This document shows, piece after piece, positions 8,625 to 16,926 of a stretch of DNA of 64,000 nucleotides. Positions within the stretch are counted from its first letter, which is position 1. The number at the start of each line of letters is the position of its first letter. The position numbers were made by a program, and so were the translations under genes. Below the pieces are notes generated by a model. That model worked only from the letters and a program-made list of their open reading frames with translations, had not been told where the DNA came from and did not search any database. Origin of the DNA: Lachnospiraceae bacterium (GTDB lineage Bacteria > Bacillota > Clostridia > Lachnospirales > Lachnospiraceae); contig JAAUZV010000007.1 in assembly GCA_014804425.1 (NCBI GenBank), positions 65,969-129,968 on the forward strand, given 5' to 3'.

Positions 8625-11600
8625 ATGAAATTCGATTATGATGTCATCCGCAATCCCGAAATCTTTGCGATCGGGCGCTTGAAGGCGCATTCCGATCATG
8701 CCTGTTACCGGGATGAGGCGGGCGAGCAGGACGGCAGGCTGTCCTTAAACGGTGAGTGGAAATTCTGCTACAGTGAAAATATTTCCTCCGCGCCGAGAGG
8801 CTTTGAGCGCGAGGGCTATGACGACAGTCATTGGGATACCATTTCCGTACCGTCGCATATCCAGCTTCAGGGGTACGGACATCCGCAGTATCTCAATGTC
8901 ACCTATCCGTGGGACGGCGTTGAGGCGGCACTTCCGGGTGAAGTTCCCACGCGCTATAATCCGACCGGTTCTTATATCCGCGAGGTATCGCTCGTGCTGA
9001 CAGATGAGCCGGTATACATCAGCTTCCAGGGCGTGGAAAGCGCGTTCGCTCTATGGGTCAACGGCTCATTTGCAGGCTACAGTGAGGACAGCTTCACGCC
9101 TGCGGAGTTCGAGATCACGCCGTATCTTCACGACGGAAAAAATAAAATTGCCGTTCAGGTTTATCGGTTTTCTTCCGGCTCGTGGCTGGAGGATCAGGAC
9201 TTTTTCCGTTTTTCCGGTATCTTCCGCGACGTATTTCTTTATACAAAACCGGCGTGCCATTTAGAGGATCTCTTTGTCAGAACATCTTTGGAGGAAAACA
9301 ACACGAGCGCCCTGATCTCTTTAAATCTGCGCTATGAATACCTCCATATGGGCGAAGCGGAAGATTTTAGCGCGGAGTACCGTTTATACAGTCCCGAGGG
9401 CAGGGAGCTTGTGCGCTTTACAAAGCCCGTCGAGGGAAGGCCCGCGTTAAATGAAACCGTGACCGCCGAAACGCTTGCTTCACCCGACATTTATACGCAG
9501 AAGCTCAGCATCAAGCTGGATCAGCCGCTCTTATGGAGCGCGGAAGACCCGCGGCTTTATACGCTTAAGATCTTTATCCGCCGCACGGACGCCGCGGACG
9601 GCAAATCGGCCGCGCTTGTGGAGCTGGTCGTGCAAAAAATCGGCATCCGCGTGTTTGCATTACGAAACGGCATCATGGAATTAAACGGCAGGCGCATTGT
9701 CTTTAAGGGCGTGAACCGCCACGAATTTTGCGCGCAGTCCGGCCGTGTGCTGCCCTATGAGGTGCAAAGGCAGGATGTTCTCAATATGAAACGCAATAAT
9801 ATCAACGCCGTGCGCACATCGCATTATCCGAACTCGAGCTGCTTCTATGAGCTATGCGACAGCGAGGGCATTTATCTGGTCGATGAGACCAATTTAGAGA
9901 CGCACGGCTGCGTCTACCGTGAAGGCGCACGCCCCGATGACGCACTCTTTATTCCGGGTGATAAACCCGAATGGCAGGCAGCGGTCTTAGACCGTGCCAA
10001 TTCCATGTTTGAGCGCGACAAGAATCATCCGAGCATTCTTTTATGGTCATGCGGAAACGAATCCGCGGGCGGTACGGACATTTACCAAATGACGCAGCTC
10101 TTCCACGCAAAGGACGAGACGCGCCTCGTGCACTATGAGGGCTTAGCCAACGATAACCGCTATCCCGATACGTCCGATGTGATCAGCCGCATGTACTGGA
10201 AACCGGCGGATATTGCATCTTACCTAAAAGATAACCGGGAAAAACCGTTCGTCAGCTGCGAATTTTCTCATTCCATGGGAAACTCCACGGGTAATTTTGA
10301 TGAATATACAGATCTCACGGAAACCGAACCGCTTTATCAGGGCGGCTTCATCTGGGATTATGTCGATCAGGCGATGACAGCGGCAAACGCAAACGGCGAG
10401 TCGTTTTTAGGCTATGGCGGCGACTTCGCGGATCGCCCGCACGATGCGGATTTTTCGGGAAACGGCATCATGTTTGCGGACCGGACGCCGTCCCCGAAGC
10501 TCGTACAGGTAAAGCATGATTATCAAAATTTCCGTATTACGGTACAGCATGACCGCGTGATCATCAAAAACCTGTCACTGTTCGAGGGAACGGAACCGTA
10601 CCGCGTCGTCGCTGTTCTCACGAGAAACGGGGAACGTGTGCGCGAGGACGAGCTTCCTGTACGCGTGGCGGCAGGCGCAGAAGCAATCTATCTGCTTCCC
10701 TATGACGCCAAGGCCATCAGTGCGGAACACGCGGACGGCGAGTATCTCGTCACCGTCTCCGTCCTGCTGAAAAAAGACAGGAGCTATGCGGCGGCAGGTT
10801 ATGAAGTTGCGTTCGGACAGTCGGAGGGCTTCGGACGCTATCTCGATCATACGCTTGTCCGCATTGCGGCGAAAGCTCATGAAAATAAAAAAGAACAGAC
10901 CATCGGACTTGCTTCTCCTTCTTTGGAGGAGGGCATCTACAATGTGGGCGTGCACGGCATATATCCGGCCGCGGACGGAAAAACCCCCATGCGGTTTCAT
11001 TATATTTTCAACCACGGCAGGCAGGCATTCCTTTCCATGACGCTGACGGTACCGGCTATTCAAAAAGCGGTTTCGGTAAAGGAACTGCTCTACCGCAGCT
11101 TCAGACCGAACTTTTGGAGAGCGCCCGTGCAAAACGATAACGGAAGCGGCATGCCCGCCCACTTGGGAATCTGGAAGCTGATCAGCGAAAATCTGACCGC
11201 ATCGCTCGTGCGGACAAAGCAGGAAGACGACGGAACCGTCCTGATCGGCTACGAATACCGCACACCGCTCTATGAAGGCATTCTCTGTACGGTGACTTAC
11301 CGTGTGAATGCGGCGGGACTGATCAAGGTGACAATGGAAAGCGACGGTTTTTCGGGACTTCCCGAACTGCCCGAATTTGGCATGTGCGCCGCGCTTCCGC
11401 TGTGTTATGATAATCTGCGCTGGTATGGCAGGGGAATGGAAGAAACCTACGCCGACCGCAAGAGCGGCAGTAAGATTGGCTGTTATCACAATTTAGTCAT
11501 GGATAACGTCGCACCGTATCTGTTTCCTCAGGAAACCGGAAATCATACCGACGTGCGCTGCGCCGATATTGTGGATGCAGACGGTACGGGGCTGCACATT

Positions 11601-11837
11601 CTCTACGACGGACAAAACAGCTTAAACGTGAGCGCGCTGCCTTATCTTCCGCAGGAGCTGGAACAGGCCGGGCATCCGTTTGAACTGCCTAAGCCCTATG
11701 AGACCGTTGTGCGCATCAGCGGCATGCAGATGGGTATCGGCGGCGATGACAGCTGGGGTGCGCCCGTTCATGAGCCGTACCGCATTCCCGCAGAGGGCAA
11801 AAAGGCATTCTCTTTCTATCTGCTGCCTCTCGGATGA
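8625..11837 (+). CDS. lacZ: Beta-galactosidase, glycoside hydrolase family 2
   Basis: At 1070 residues this has the length and order of LacZ-type GH2 enzymes: sugar-binding jelly roll (about 35-215), immunoglobulin-like domain (about 220-345), TIM barrel (about 346-640), a second Ig-like domain and a C-terminal small-chain domain ending near PYRIPAEGKKAFSFYLLPL. The acid/base is Glu479 in LLWSCGNES and the nucleophile is Glu546 in FVSCEFSHSMGNS; GVNRHEF, RTSHYPN and DETNLETHG are the other conserved blocks. No signal peptide is present, so it hydrolyses lactose or galactosides inside the cell. The ATG at 8625 follows AAGGAGGG; a GTG two codons earlier is too close to it. The clostripain-like gene follows after 18 bases, so they probably form an operon. 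Confidence 0.93.
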   Translation: MKFDYDVIRNPEIFAIGRLKAHSDHACYRDEAGEQDGRLSLNGEWKFCYSENISSAPRGFEREGYDDSHWDTISVPSHIQLQGYGHPQYLNVTYPWDGVEAALPGEVPTRYNPTGSYIREVSLVLTDEPVYISFQGVESAFALWVNGSFAGYSEDSFTPAEFEITPYLHDGKNKIAVQVYRFSSGSWLEDQDFFRFSGIFRDVFLYTKPACHLEDLFVRTSLEENNTSALISLNLRYEYLHMGEAEDFSAEYRLYSPEGRELVRFTKPVEGRPALNETVTAETLASPDIYTQKLSIKLDQPLLWSAEDPRLYTLKIFIRRTDAADGKSAALVELVVQKIGIRVFALRNGIMELNGRRIVFKGVNRHEFCAQSGRVLPYEVQRQDVLNMKRNNINAVRTSHYPNSSCFYELCDSEGIYLVDETNLETHGCVYREGARPDDALFIPGDKPEWQAAVLDRANSMFERDKNHPSILLWSCGNESAGGTDIYQMTQLFHAKDETRLVHYEGLANDNRYPDTSDVISRMYWKPADIASYLKDNREKPFVSCEFSHSMGNSTGNFDEYTDLTETEPLYQGGFIWDYVDQAMTAANANGESFLGYGGDFADRPHDADFSGNGIMFADRTPSPKLVQVKHDYQNFRITVQHDRVIIKNLSLFEGTEPYRVVAVLTRNGERVREDELPVRVAAGAEAIYLLPYDAKAISAEHADGEYLVTVSVLLKKDRSYAAAGYEVAFGQSEGFGRYLDHTLVRIAAKAHENKKEQTIGLASPSLEEGIYNVGVHGIYPAADGKTPMRFHYIFNHGRQAFLSMTLTVPAIQKAVSVKELLYRSFRPNFWRAPVQNDNGSGMPAHLGIWKLISENLTASLVRTKQEDDGTVLIGYEYRTPLYEGILCTVTYRVNAAGLIKVTMESDGFSGLPELPEFGMCAALPLCYDNLRWYGRGMEETYADRKSGSKIGCYHNLVMDNVAPYLFPQETGNHTDVRCADIVDADGTGLHILYDGQNSLNVSALPYLPQELEQAGHPFELPKPYETVVRISGMQMGIGGDDSWGAPVHEPYRIPAEGKKAFSFYLLPLG

Positions 11838-11855
11838 GGAATAAGGAGAATCATA

Positions 11856-13283
11856 TTGACACTGAATCGGATCAAAAAACAATTCTTTCTGCGCAGACAG
11901 CGGCTTGCCGTTGTCTGCGTACTGTGTTTATTCCTGCCCTGCGCCTTTGGCTGCGGCAGCGATTCCGACATCCCTGTTTCGGAAAATGAGGCAGGCACCC
12001 ACGATTTGCCCGATGCGGCAATCTCCGACTCACCGGAACATAACGCCGATACCTCGCTTTCTCATACAGAACCTGACGCAGTTGCACCCGAGATCACGGA
12101 GGCTCCCGATACAGATGACACTACCGTCACATTTATGGTATACATGGATGCGGCATCCCTGGAGTCCGGCGATGCCCCCTTTGCCACTTATGATCTCATA
12201 CAGATGATGGAGGCGGAGCTCTCCGACCAAGTGCGCGTGATCGTACAGACGGGCGGGACGCGCAGATGGGGGCGCTCCGACGGCATATCAGCCGGTGCAG
12301 ATTCTGCTTTGGCGAATGCAACGACCGGTGCGGAGCCTGTTTTGACGGATACAGCAGCCGGTGCGGCGACTGCTTCGACGGATACAGAGATGAATGCGGG
12401 AACATTTGTGACAGATACGTCAGAAATATCCTCCGACTCCACACAACGATATGAGATTACTGACCACGGCATGATGCTCTTGGAAGATCTGGACGAACAG
12501 CAGGACATGACCGACGCGCAGACCTTAAAAGAATTTCTTCTTTTTTGTGTACAGGAAGCGCCTGCCGACCGCTACATGCTGCTTTTGTGGGGACATGGCA
12601 GAGGCCCCGTGATCGGTTACGGGCAGGATGATTTTCAGGGATTCCACAGCGCCATGACCCTGACGGCGCTTGCGGACGCGATCCGCTGCGCATCTGAGGA
12701 GGGCGGCTTTACGATCGAGCTCATCGGCTTTGACGCCTGCCTGATGGGATGCGTGGAAACCGTACACGCTCTGCGCGGCTGCTGTGCTTATTTAGCGGTA
12801 TCGGAGGATTACGCGCCGGCATACGGCTGGCAGTACACACGGGTATTCGATGCCTTATCCGAATATCCTTCCATTCCCATCGAGCAATTCGCACAGGTTA
12901 TCGTGGACGCTTATATGGAGGAGGCGGAACGCTCCGGGGACAGGGGGATTCTGGCGATCATTGACATGCAATACGCCGATGCGCTGTGGGAGGCATGGCA
13001 GAACTTTTATGACACAAATGTCGCAAACATGGATGAACTGATCCATCAGGTTTGGCACGATCGCACGCTGCTCTCTCCTGTTCCGGCTAACCCGAACGGT
13101 TATGTGTCAAATGACGATGAATATTCCCTTCAGGACTACGGATTGACCGACCTTACAGCGCTCTGCGAGCTTGCGCCCTCCGCTGAGGCGGATGCGGTGC
13201 TTACACTGCTTGCACAGTCGCTTACCGCCGTGGACTCTTTTCATATGGCGCGTATGATGTGCGGACTCGCGGTATGCCCGTAA
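11856..13283 (+). CDS. Clostripain-family (C11) cysteine peptidase lipoprotein
   Basis: The 475-residue product starts with a basic stretch, a hydrophobic segment and a lipobox (PCAFGC, lipidated Cys33), so it should be anchored outside the membrane. After an acidic linker come clostripain-family blocks: TVTFMVYMDAAS, the catalytic His247 in LLLWGHGRG and the catalytic Cys295 in IGFDACLMG. These enzymes cleave next to basic residues; specificity here is not readable. An insertion of about 45 residues (146-192) made of four degenerate 11-residue units rich in Ala, Thr and Asp interrupts the fold between the first strand and the His motif. The start is a TTG preceded by AAGGAG. It follows lacZ closely, an odd partnership with no obvious metabolic link. 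Confidence 0.82.
   Translation: MTLNRIKKQFFLRRQRLAVVCVLCLFLPCAFGCGSDSDIPVSENEAGTHDLPDAAISDSPEHNADTSLSHTEPDAVAPEITEAPDTDDTTVTFMVYMDAASLESGDAPFATYDLIQMMEAELSDQVRVIVQTGGTRRWGRSDGISAGADSALANATTGAEPVLTDTAAGAATASTDTEMNAGTFVTDTSEISSDSTQRYEITDHGMMLLEDLDEQQDMTDAQTLKEFLLFCVQEAPADRYMLLLWGHGRGPVIGYGQDDFQGFHSAMTLTALADAIRCASEEGGFTIELIGFDACLMGCVETVHALRGCCAYLAVSEDYAPAYGWQYTRVFDALSEYPSIPIEQFAQVIVDAYMEEAERSGDRGILAIIDMQYADALWEAWQNFYDTNVANMDELIHQVWHDRTLLSPVPANPNGYVSNDDEYSLQDYGLTDLTALCELAPSAEADAVLTLLAQSLTAVDSFHMARMMCGLAVCP
12284..12425 (+). repeat. Degenerate tandem repeat, about 33 bases per unit, inside the clostripain-like gene
   Basis: Four diverged units are readable, each starting with a GGTGC/AATGC-like stretch and ending in GACGGATACAG-like sequence. 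They encode SAGADSALANAT, TGAEPVLTDTA, AGAATASTDTE and MNAGTFVTDTS. The unit keeps the reading frame. Confidence 0.6.
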
Positions 13284-13353
13284 TCGCTGCGGCCCGGATG
13301 TTTCGTTTCTAAAAAACCTGCCGTCTTCTTTTACAAAACCAACCATATCTTTT

Positions 13354-13420
13354 TATATTTTAGGAATCGATTCCTTAAATGTATTTATTTTTCTTTATTT
13401 TAGGAATTGATTCCTAAATT
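13354..13420. promoter_or_regulatory. Two copies of a palindromic operator-like site
   Basis: TTTTAGGAATCGATTCCTTAAA and TTTTAGGAATTGATTCCTAAA occur 40 bases apart (starts near 13358 and 13398). Each contains AGGAATYGATTCCT, an inverted repeat. The downstream copy ends immediately before the -35 box of the ATPase gene. Their spacing, close to four helical turns, suggests a cooperative regulator on one face of the DNA. The regulator is not obvious from the neighbours. Confidence 0.65.
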
Positions 13421-13422
13421 GA

Positions 13423-13451
13423 TTGTTTTTTTTCATTATTTGCACTATAAT
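13423..13451 (+). promoter_or_regulatory. Predicted promoter of the AAA-DUF4143 ATPase gene
   Basis: TTGTTT, a 17-base spacer and a perfect TATAAT precede the ATG at 13482 by 30 bases. Confidence 0.65.
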
Positions 13452-13481
13452 GGATATCATACTCTCAAGGAGGATATTCAC

Positions 13482-14696
13482 ATGCAAAAACTGATTGAAC
13501 GAGCGGTTTATTTGGAATGGCTCAAAAAATGGCGCGAACATCAAATCATCAAGGTTGTATCAGGTGTACGACGTTGCGGAAAATCGACGCTCTTTGAAAT
13601 ATACAGGAATTGGCTCCTATCCCAAAATGTGGAAGAGAGTCAGATGATCAGCATAAACTTTGAAGACATAGATTATGAACATTTAACAAATTATCGGTCC
13701 CTTTATGAGCATATTAAAAGCATGCTGATTCCTGATAAAATGAACTATATCTTTCTTGATGAGATCCAGCATGTTGATGGCTTTGAAAAGGCAATTGACA
13801 GTCTTTTTCTAAAAGACAACTGCGATGTTTATATTACCGGTTCCAACGCATATTTTATGTCCGGTGAGCTTGCAACAATGCTGTCAGGCAGATATATTGA
13901 ACTTAAAATGCTGCCTCTGTCATTTCGAGAGTTCTGCAGCGGTCTTCATGAACCCGCAATGTCAAACGCCCAAAAATTTGACCGGTATATAAACTATGGT
14001 TCCTTTCCCTATATTACCAAATTCGACAGCACGCAGCAGGAAGCAAGAGACTATCTGCGGGATATTTATCATTCCGTATTGTTAAAAGACATTGTCGCGA
14101 GACTGAATATATCCGATATTACCATGCTGGAAAATGTAACAAAATTTGTTCTGCACAATATAGGAAATATGACATCCGCCACTAAAATCGCGAACACACT
14201 GAAATCTGAAGGAAGAAGCGCAGACCAAAAGACCGTTGACAGATATCTCAGAGGTCTCACCGACAGCCTCATGATATACAGTGCAAAACGATATAATCTA
14301 AAGGGAAAAATGTTTCTTAAGACGAATCATAAGTATTATGCAGTAGATATGGGACTCCGCAACTGTCTCGTCAAAGGCAGCGAAAGCGATATTGGACATA
14401 TTCTTGAAAATGTCGTATTTCTCGAACTCATCAGACGCAATTATGACGTGTATGTCGGTCAACTTGAAGATGGCGAAATCGACTTTGTGGCAGTAAACGG
14501 CGATGATATTTCCTATTATCAGGTCGCGGCAACCACGCTTGAGGAAAGCACCCTTACACGCGAACTTGCTCCGCTAAAAAAAGTCGGAGACAATTATCCA
14601 AAGTACCTTCTGACTCTCGACGAGATGTTCGCTACCGCGGATTACAACGGAATCAAAAAGAAAAATGTCCTTAACTGGCTTCTAGAGGAGCCATAA
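13482..14696 (+). CDS. AAA-family ATPase with C-terminal DUF4143 domain
   Basis: The 404-residue protein has a P-loop in VVSGVRRCGKSTLFE (about residues 25-40), a Walker B in YIFLDEIQHVDG (about 90-101) and a sensor-like YITGSNAYFMSGELATMLSGR, the standard core of AAA_14 ATPases. The second half is a DUF4143-type domain; ENVVFLELIRR, GEIDFVAVNGDDISYYQVA near residues 310-350 resembles the core of a restriction-endonuclease fold. Such proteins are abundant in gut Clostridia and Bacteroidia, and their role is unresolved. The ORF track begins 25 codons too early; AAGGAGGATATTCAC fixes the ATG at 13482. The gene stands alone between operons, and its AT-rich upstream region differs from the neighbours, which fits acquisition by transfer. 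Confidence 0.85.
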   Translation: MQKLIERAVYLEWLKKWREHQIIKVVSGVRRCGKSTLFEIYRNWLLSQNVEESQMISINFEDIDYEHLTNYRSLYEHIKSMLIPDKMNYIFLDEIQHVDGFEKAIDSLFLKDNCDVYITGSNAYFMSGELATMLSGRYIELKMLPLSFREFCSGLHEPAMSNAQKFDRYINYGSFPYITKFDSTQQEARDYLRDIYHSVLLKDIVARLNISDITMLENVTKFVLHNIGNMTSATKIANTLKSEGRSADQKTVDRYLRGLTDSLMIYSAKRYNLKGKMFLKTNHKYYAVDMGLRNCLVKGSESDIGHILENVVFLELIRRNYDVYVGQLEDGEIDFVAVNGDDISYYQVAATTLEESTLTRELAPLKKVGDNYPKYLLTLDEMFATADYNGIKKKNVLNWLLEEP

Positions 14697-14748
14697 CCCT
14701 CTCGCTTCCTATTTTCTGCTATCATATAAAAAAACTCAAATTTCCCTC

Positions 14749-14777
14749 TTGACATCTTTTTTGTATTGCTGTATTAT
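14749..14777 (+). promoter_or_regulatory. Predicted promoter of the GntR-ABC operon
   Basis: A consensus TTGACA, a 17-base spacer and TATTAT lie upstream of the GntR gene. An inverted repeat covers the spacer, the -10 box and the expected start of transcription. Confidence 0.75.
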
Positions 14778-14806
14778 TCGAGTAACACAATAGTACAGTA
14801 ATACAA
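14761..14806. promoter_or_regulatory. Long inverted repeat, likely GntR/YtrA operator
   Basis: TTGTATTGCTGTA and TACAGTAATACAA are reverse complements at 12 of 13 positions, 20 bases apart. The left arm overlaps the promoter spacer and -10 box and the right arm lies just past the start of transcription. Autorepression by the encoded GntR protein is the simplest reading. Confidence 0.7.
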
Positions 14807-14873
14807 TCTGGCATGCGATAGGATACCCTTGTGTTATGCCGCTGCCAGATCAAAAAGAAAGAGGGGTGATGAA

Positions 14874-15230
14874 ATGCCATGGAATCTTGATTCGGACAGA
14901 CCGATTTTTCAACAGATCATTGATAAAGTCCAGACCGACATCCTTTCCGGCCATTATGCGCCGGGAGATAAGCTTCCCTCGGTGAGGGATCTTGCCATGA
15001 TGGCGGCGGTGAATCCGAATACAATGCAGAAGGCGCTTACCGAATTAGAGCGCATCGGTCTCGTGTATACGCAGCGCACGAGCGGCCGGTTTATTACGGA
15101 GGATGTGGGCATGATCGAGCTGTTAAAGGAGCGAAAAGCAAAAGAGCTCATTGACACGTATCTGGAAGGCATGCAGCGTATCGGGTACAACAGACAGACT
15201 GCGGCGGAAGCATTAATGAAAAATTCATGA
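14874..15230 (+). CDS. GntR-family transcriptional regulator, YtrA subfamily
   Basis: The 118-residue protein has a winged helix at about residues 10-75 (PIFQQIIDKVQTDILSGHYAPGDKLPSVRDLA, then AVNPNTMQKALTELERIGLVYTQRTSGRFIT) and only a short helical tail for dimerisation, which defines the YtrA subfamily. These repressors usually control an ABC transporter encoded just downstream, as here, and often respond to cell-wall-active compounds. The ATG at 14874 follows GAGGGGTGATGAA; the track's start 15 codons earlier lacks a site. The gap to the ATPase gene is 39 bases, indicating an operon. Confidence 0.9.
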   Translation: MPWNLDSDRPIFQQIIDKVQTDILSGHYAPGDKLPSVRDLAMMAAVNPNTMQKALTELERIGLVYTQRTSGRFITEDVGMIELLKERKAKELIDTYLEGMQRIGYNRQTAAEALMKNS

Positions 15231-15269
15231 CAAAAAATCATTACCATCAAAAGGGAGGAGAACAGGAAT

Positions 15270-15968
15270 ATGAGTACATTGGTAGAGTGTACGGGGCTAT
15301 CGAAGAAATACGGCAAAGTGACAGCCCTTCAAGACGTCAATCTGCGGATTGAGAGCGGGCATATTATCGGTCTGCTCGGACCAAACGGCAGCGGAAAGAC
15401 GACATTGATCAAGATTTTGAACGGTCTGCTGACGCCGTCAAGCGGAACGGTATTAGTAAAAGGAAAACCCATCGGCATAGACAGTAAAAAAGTGATTTCC
15501 TATCTGCCGGATCATACGTATCTGAATATGAATCAGCGTGTATCCGACATCATCACCTTTTTTAAGACGTTCTACGAAGATTTTGATGAGCGGCGCGCTT
15601 ATGACATGCTCGCAAAGCTCGGCATTAACCCGAACGACCGCCTAAAGTCCATGTCAAAAGGTACAAAGGAAAAAGTACAGCTCATTCTGGTCATGAGCCG
15701 CCGCGCGGATCTTTATATTTTGGACGAACCGATCGCAGGCGTTGACCCTGCTGCCAGAGATTACATTTTGAATGTCATCTTAACCAATTACGACGCGTCC
15801 GCTTCCATCATCATTTCCACGCACCTGATCACAGACATTGAAAATGTCTTAGATGAAGTGCTGTTTATCCAAAACGGGCAGATTCGCTTAACCTCCTCGG
15901 TGGATGCCATCCGCGAGGAACAGGGCAAGTCGGTTGACGCGCTTTTCAGGGAGGTGTTCAGATGTTAG
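15270..15968 (+). CDS. ABC transporter ATP-binding protein (YtrB-like)
   Basis: The 232-residue ATPase has Walker A GPNGSGKTT (about residues 37-45), a Q-loop region, a degenerate signature MSKGTKEKVQL in place of LSGGQ, Walker B LYILDEPIAGVD and a switch His in STHLITD. The signature variant is seen in YtrB-type and other regulator-linked exporters. It should power the permease encoded next, whose gene overlaps its 3' end by seven bases. Two copies presumably dimerise under the membrane. The start follows GGAGGAG. A cell-envelope stress or export role is inferred from the GntR/YtrA context. Confidence 0.9.
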   Translation: MSTLVECTGLSKKYGKVTALQDVNLRIESGHIIGLLGPNGSGKTTLIKILNGLLTPSSGTVLVKGKPIGIDSKKVISYLPDHTYLNMNQRVSDIITFFKTFYEDFDERRAYDMLAKLGINPNDRLKSMSKGTKEKVQLILVMSRRADLYILDEPIAGVDPAARDYILNVILTNYDASASIIISTHLITDIENVLDEVLFIQNGQIRLTSSVDAIREEQGKSVDALFREVFRC

Positions 15969-16834
15969 GGAAATTATTAAAAAACGAATTTAAAACCACT
16001 TACAAGACAATGCTTGTTATTTATATCGTGACCATTGTGACAACCCTCGGCTGCTGCTTTTTTGGGATCAGACAATTCTATTCGTATTCCTGGATTTCCG
16101 AAAACGAGACATTGCGGCGGATTCAAGGCGTACTTGGCGTCACGTTCACGATCGCATATGTGATCATTGTGATCGCGCTGGTTCTTCTTACCTATGTTCT
16201 GATGTGTGAGCGCTTTTATAAGAGCATGTACTCCGAGCAAGGCTATCTGACGCACACGCTTCCCGTAAGCCCATTGTCTAACTTAAACGCCCGGCTGATC
16301 ACCTCGCTCGTCTGGCTGTTTGTGTCAGGAATTATATTGCTCATAAGCATTCTGCTGATCGCCATATCGCTCGATCCGCAAGCATTTTGGGAAGACCTGC
16401 GCTCCTTCAGCTACAGTGTATTTGATACTAGTTGTTTGCTCTCCACAGGTTATTCTTTCCCCGTTTTTATGCTGATCATCCTGCTGCTGATCCTCGCAGC
16501 ATGCGCAAATGCCCTGCTGCTTGTGTTTGCAGCGCTTTCCTTAGGACAGCTCGCCAACCTGCACAAGCGTCGCGCAGCAGTCGGATTTGGCGTCGCTTTT
16601 GTTTTTTTGGAGCAGTTTGCTGCAACCATGGTAATGGTTCATATTGTTGATAAAATCGCCAATATGCTCCGAGGCTATGACACCACAAGATCGATGATCG
16701 AACACGCCGGTTACCTGACTCGCGTATCCTTTCAAACCACAATTTGGTCCATGATCTGTATTTTTACGGTATTTGCCGCCATATACTATGTGATCTGCGC
16801 CGTGATCGTAAAAAAGCACGTGAATTTGGAGTAG
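15962..16834 (+). CDS. ABC transporter permease
   Basis: The 290-residue protein has six clear hydrophobic segments, including LVIYIVTIVTTLGCCFFGI, TFTIAYVIIVIALVLLTYVL, SLVWLFVSGIILLISILLIAI, PVFMLIILLLILAACANALLLVF and WSMICIFTVFAAIYYVICAVIV. The N-terminal LLKNEFKTTYKTM is the usual cytoplasmic lead-in of ABC-2 permeases. It forms the membrane part of the transporter with the overlapping ATPase gene. The substrate is unknown. A strong hairpin terminator ends the operon 24 bases later. Confidence 0.87.
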   Translation: MLGKLLKNEFKTTYKTMLVIYIVTIVTTLGCCFFGIRQFYSYSWISENETLRRIQGVLGVTFTIAYVIIVIALVLLTYVLMCERFYKSMYSEQGYLTHTLPVSPLSNLNARLITSLVWLFVSGIILLISILLIAISLDPQAFWEDLRSFSYSVFDTSCLLSTGYSFPVFMLIILLLILAACANALLLVFAALSLGQLANLHKRRAAVGFGVAFVFLEQFAATMVMVHIVDKIANMLRGYDTTRSMIEHAGYLTRVSFQTTIWSMICIFTVFAAIYYVICAVIVKKHVNLE

Positions 16835-16857
16835 GCGGATCGGTATTCTATATCATG

Positions 16858-16896
16858 AAAAAGGGATGTACACCGCATGGGTGTGCATCCCTTTTT
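16858..16896. terminator. Bidirectional terminator between the ABC operon and the M56 gene
   Basis: AAAAAGGGATGTACACC pairs with GGGTGTGCATCCCTTTTT around GCAT, with one mismatched pair. The A and T runs on the two sides let it work on both strands, which fits the convergent genes. Confidence 0.9.
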
Positions 16897-16926
16897 GTGA
16901 ATCTCATCTTTCCTCATAGAATCGGT

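Noticed and set aside
10575-11489. 304-codon minus-strand frame inside lacZ
   Set aside because: It is fully antisense to conserved GH2 sequence, has no ribosome binding site and its product is low in recognisable structure.
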